A DNA stretch of 7,805 nucleotides from Flemingiibacterium sp045634345 (GTDB lineage: Bacteria > Bacillota > Clostridia > Oscillospirales > CAG-272): positions 1 through 7,805 of the forward strand of contig JAZRAB010000039.1 in the NCBI GenBank assembly GCA_045634345.1, in the 5' to 3' direction. A program made the position numbers and the translations under genes. The notes under the pieces are model-generated. The model was not told where the DNA came from, searched no databases, and was given only the letters and a program-made list of their open reading frames with translations. Position 1 is the stretch's first letter, and each line of letters begins with the position of its first letter. Positions 6,005 to 7,805 of this stretch are shown here, piece by piece.

Positions 6005-7312
6005 TTATTCAGCCTTGGGTGCTTCCCATGCCTTCTCGGTAACTACTGCCTTTTCCTTTACGAGGTCAACTGCCTTCTTAACCGAAACATCCGCAGTAAC
6101 CATAGCAAGATCAACCATTTCCTTAACCTTGTCAAGCTCCATGCTGTAAGCCTTTGCGATGCGGTCAAACTCTTCGTTGATCTCATCCTCAGTGGGAACG
6201 ATCTTCTCAAGTTCAACGATCTTTTCGAGCGCGAGTCTTGTCTTGACCTGACGCTCTGCCTGAGGAGCCATCTGCGCTCTCATCGCATCGAGGTTGAGAC
6301 CGGTGTACTGGAAGTAAGTCTTGAGGTCAAGTCCCTGCATGCGGAGTCTGTTGTCGAAATCACGAACGAAGTTTTCGGTTTCAGCATCGAACATGGGCTG
6401 GGGAATCTCTGCATCAAGCTTTTCAATAAGAGCCGCGATAAGCTGCTCCTCGATCTCACCGTCAGCGGTCTTGTTGTATCTGTCCTGAATTTTTGCCTTA
6501 ACATCAGCCTTATATTCAGCGAGTGTGTCAAATTCAGAAACATCCTTTGCAAACTCGTCATCAAGCTCGGGAAGCTCGTTAAACTTGATCTCGTGAAGCT
6601 TACACTTGAATACTGCGGGCTTGCCGGCAAGCTCTTTTGCGTGGTACTCCTCAGGGAAGGTTACGTTTACATCGAACTCTTCGCCGATGTTCTTGCCAAC
6701 GATCTGCTCCTCAAAGCCGGGAATGAACGAGCCGGAACCAAGGGTAAGTGTGTACTTTTCAGCCTTGCCACCGTCGAATGCTACGCCGTCAACATAACCG
6801 TCGAAGTCGATAACTGTGATATCGCCGTCCTGTGCGGCACGGTCAGATATTTCGATCTGACGGGAGTTGCGTGCACGGGTCTGCTCAACCTCTGCATCAA
6901 CGTCAGCGTCGGTTGCCTCACGTACAGTCTTGGTAACTTCAATTCCGAGGTAATCAGCGATCTTAACCTCAGGCTTTACGTAGAATTTTGCCTTGAATGT
7001 AACGCCGTCATCGTCGATGGAAGCAACGTCAAATTCAGGCTGGCTGACGATCTGGAAATCCTGATCCTTCATAGCGTCCTCGTATGCGGGACCAATGATA
7101 TCGTTGAGCGCCTCATCATAGAATACACCCTTGCCGTACATCTTTTCGATGATGTGACGGGGTGCCTTACCCTTGCGGAAGCCGGGGATGTTGATGTTCT
7201 TTGCATTCTTCTTAAATGCCTTATCAACAGCCGCATCGAAGGTTGCCTTGTCAGCGGTAAATTCGATCTCGACTACATTGGTCTCGGGTTTGTTTACATT
7301 TTTCAAGCTCAT
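6005..7312 (-). CDS. tig: Trigger factor, ribosome-associated chaperone and peptidyl-prolyl isomerase
   Basis: Trigger factor binds the ribosome exit tunnel through ribosomal protein L23 and shelters nascent chains. The product is 435 aa, the normal length. The N-terminal ribosome-binding domain carries the signature GFRKGKAP (44-51). The FKBP-type PPIase domain spans about 160-243, with ITVIDFDGYVDG, LGSGSFIPGFEEQIVGK and VNVTFPEEY stretches. The remainder is the charged helical C-terminal substrate cradle. GGAGGA on the minus strand (7321-7326) sits 8 bases before ATG and fixes the start. It is the first gene of the tig-clpP-clpX block, an order common in Firmicutes and proteobacteria, which links co-translational folding with quality-control proteolysis. 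Nothing in the sequence looks damaged. Confidence 0.98.
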   Translation of the reverse strand: MSLKNVNKPETNVVEIEFTADKATFDAAVDKAFKKNAKNINIPGFRKGKAPRHIIEKMYGKGVFYDEALNDIIGPAYEDAMKDQDFQIVSQPEFDVASIDDDGVTFKAKFYVKPEVKIADYLGIEVTKTVREATDADVDAEVEQTRARNSRQIEISDRAAQDGDITVIDFDGYVDGVAFDGGKAEKYTLTLGSGSFIPGFEEQIVGKNIGEEFDVNVTFPEEYHAKELAGKPAVFKCKLHEIKFNELPELDDEFAKDVSEFDTLAEYKADVKAKIQDRYNKTADGEIEEQLIAALIEKLDAEIPQPMFDAETENFVRDFDNRLRMQGLDLKTYFQYTGLNLDAMRAQMAPQAERQVKTRLALEKIVELEKIVPTEDEINEEFDRIAKAYSMELDKVKEMVDLAMVTADVSVKKAVDLVKEKAVVTEKAWEAPKAE

Positions 7313-7330
7313 GGTTTTTATCCTCCAAAT

Positions 7331-7360
7331 GATATTGCCGCACGGTATAACAGCAATATC
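7331..7360 (-). promoter_or_regulatory. Hairpin just upstream of the tig ribosome site
   Basis: GATATTGC (7331-7338) and GCAATATC (7353-7360) are perfect inverted copies with a 14-nt loop. On the minus strand the stem ends 4 nt before the GGAGGA ribosome site, inside a leader of roughly 95 nt. The position would allow control of translation initiation or of mRNA stability. I do not recognise a described element. Confidence 0.4.
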
Positions 7361-7415
7361 GTAAGCTGTACACTGTCTGCGAGCATTATATTTTTTAAAA
7401 AATTTCCTAAATAAT

Positions 7416-7443
7416 ATTATACTATATTTTCAGATAAAGTCAA
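7416..7443 (-). promoter_or_regulatory. Sigma-A-type promoter of the tig-clpP-clpX block
   Basis: On the minus strand TTGACT (7443-7438) is followed by a 16-bp spacer and a perfect TATAAT (7421-7416). The -10 is about 104 bp before the tig start. This gives a leader containing an A/T-tract palindrome (near 7391-7404) and the hairpin next to the ribosome site. Confidence 0.8.
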
Positions 7444-7482
7444 GGAGTTGTGCGATAAATTTTTATTTATTTCAGAATTTTG

Positions 7483-7805
7483 TTAAAATTCGTTCTCGGG
7501 TAGTATAGGTAAAGGTGAGAAATCAAGGAAATCTGCCGAGGTCAGAGTGTATCTGATGCCGTCTGACACTTCGCTTCTCGGGATATCGTACACGCCATGA
7601 ATATGTCCATAGTAGCAGCGAGTGATACCAAACTTTTTGAGCACCGCCACTATTTCCTCGCAGACATACCCACGAAAATCGGGCGGAAAGTGAAGAAATA
7701 CTAGTATCTCGCGCATGATTCCATCCTCGGCGAACTTCGCGTCGCGGAGCTTCACCGCCTCGTCAAGACTTATCTCAAGCCGTATTGCCTCACGCGCGAC
7801 TATCT
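7483..7805 (-). CDS. Metallophosphoesterase-like phosphohydrolase, C-terminal part (runs off the window)
   Basis: Only the last 106 residues are visible; the 5' end lies beyond the window. The frame stays open to the edge, reading IVAREAIRLEISLDEAVKLR before the GTG at 7753-7755, so that GTG is internal and not the start. The key motif is GHIHG (7594-7608) in the context RCYYGHIHGVYD, the last metal-binding motif of calcineurin-like phosphoesterases. It is preceded by LVFLHFPP, which supplies another typical metal-site His. The end of the protein (DGIRYTLTSADFLDF) resembles a predicted phosphohydrolase family of Clostridia (COG1768-like, from memory). The substrate is unknown. It is on the same strand as tig and upstream of it, but the tig promoter lies in between. 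I see no GC-rich terminator after its stop, only an AT-rich 7-bp inverted repeat (7475-7491). Confidence 0.82.
   Translation of the reverse strand, partial: IVAREAIRLEISLDEAVKLRDAKFAEDGIMREILVFLHFPPDFRGYVCEEIVAVLKKFGITRCYYGHIHGVYDIPRSEVSDGIRYTLTSADFLDFSPLPILPENEF

Noticed and set aside
7385..7390. Second TATAAT on the minus strand in the tig leader
   Set aside because: No acceptable -35 lies 16-18 bases upstream, and the upstream promoter at 7416-7443 is much better.
6593..7414. Plus-strand open frame of 273 codons opposite tig
   Set aside because: It is the antisense shadow of a strongly codon-biased, conserved gene. It has no recognisable domain, and its 3' end crosses the tig promoter region.
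7475..7491. Inverted repeat GAATTTT-gtt-AAAATTC at the end of the phosphoesterase gene as a terminator
   Set aside because: The stem is almost all A-T and has no GC-rich core or clean T tract, so it is too weak to call.

Overview
The window looks like a chromosomal housekeeping segment of a Gram-positive, low-to-mid GC Clostridia-type bacterium, probably an uncultured Oscillospiraceae/Ruminococcaceae relative. The evidence is strong AGGAGG-type ribosome sites, consensus sigma-A promoters, the conserved order tig-clpP-clpX, a stand-alone EF-G2-type factor, and a tRNA gene with an encoded CCA end. The taxonomic placement is inferred from gene content only.

Layout, left to right. Bases 1-441 carry no credible gene. 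About the first 310 are a dense cluster of inverted repeats, including one imperfect palindrome of about 130 bp, and look like a non-coding interspersed repeat. A strong promoter with an inverted repeat in its spacer follows (396-424), then tRNA-Gly(UCC) (442-515) and its terminator. A radical SAM gene of the YtqA/MnmL/YhcC family (586-1557) comes next with its own terminator. A near-consensus promoter (1669-1697) and a leader of about 140 nt precede an EF-G paralogue (1842-3914). A perfect GC-rich hairpin (3931-3956) separates this gene from the convergent minus-strand block and can serve both directions.

The minus-strand block reads right to left: tig (trigger factor, 6005-7312), clpP (5311-5901) and clpX (3997-5298). 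It is driven by a clear promoter at 7416-7443. These are co-translational folding and ATP-dependent proteolysis genes, and clpX starts 12 bases after the clpP stop. At the right edge is the 3' part of a metallophosphoesterase-like gene (minus strand, 7483 to the window end).

The most notable observation is an in-frame amber codon (TAG) inside otherwise intact clpP, at the position of a conserved lysine between the catalytic Ser and His. The second is that the EF-G paralogue departs from canonical EF-G at several GTPase-centre positions (the catalytic His is replaced by Tyr) while its domain IV tip is intact. The third is the structured palindromic repeat at the left end. A smaller point is that a tRNA with a U34 wobble base sits beside a candidate U34-modification enzyme. 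I saw no CRISPR array, no transposase and no obviously new multi-gene system.
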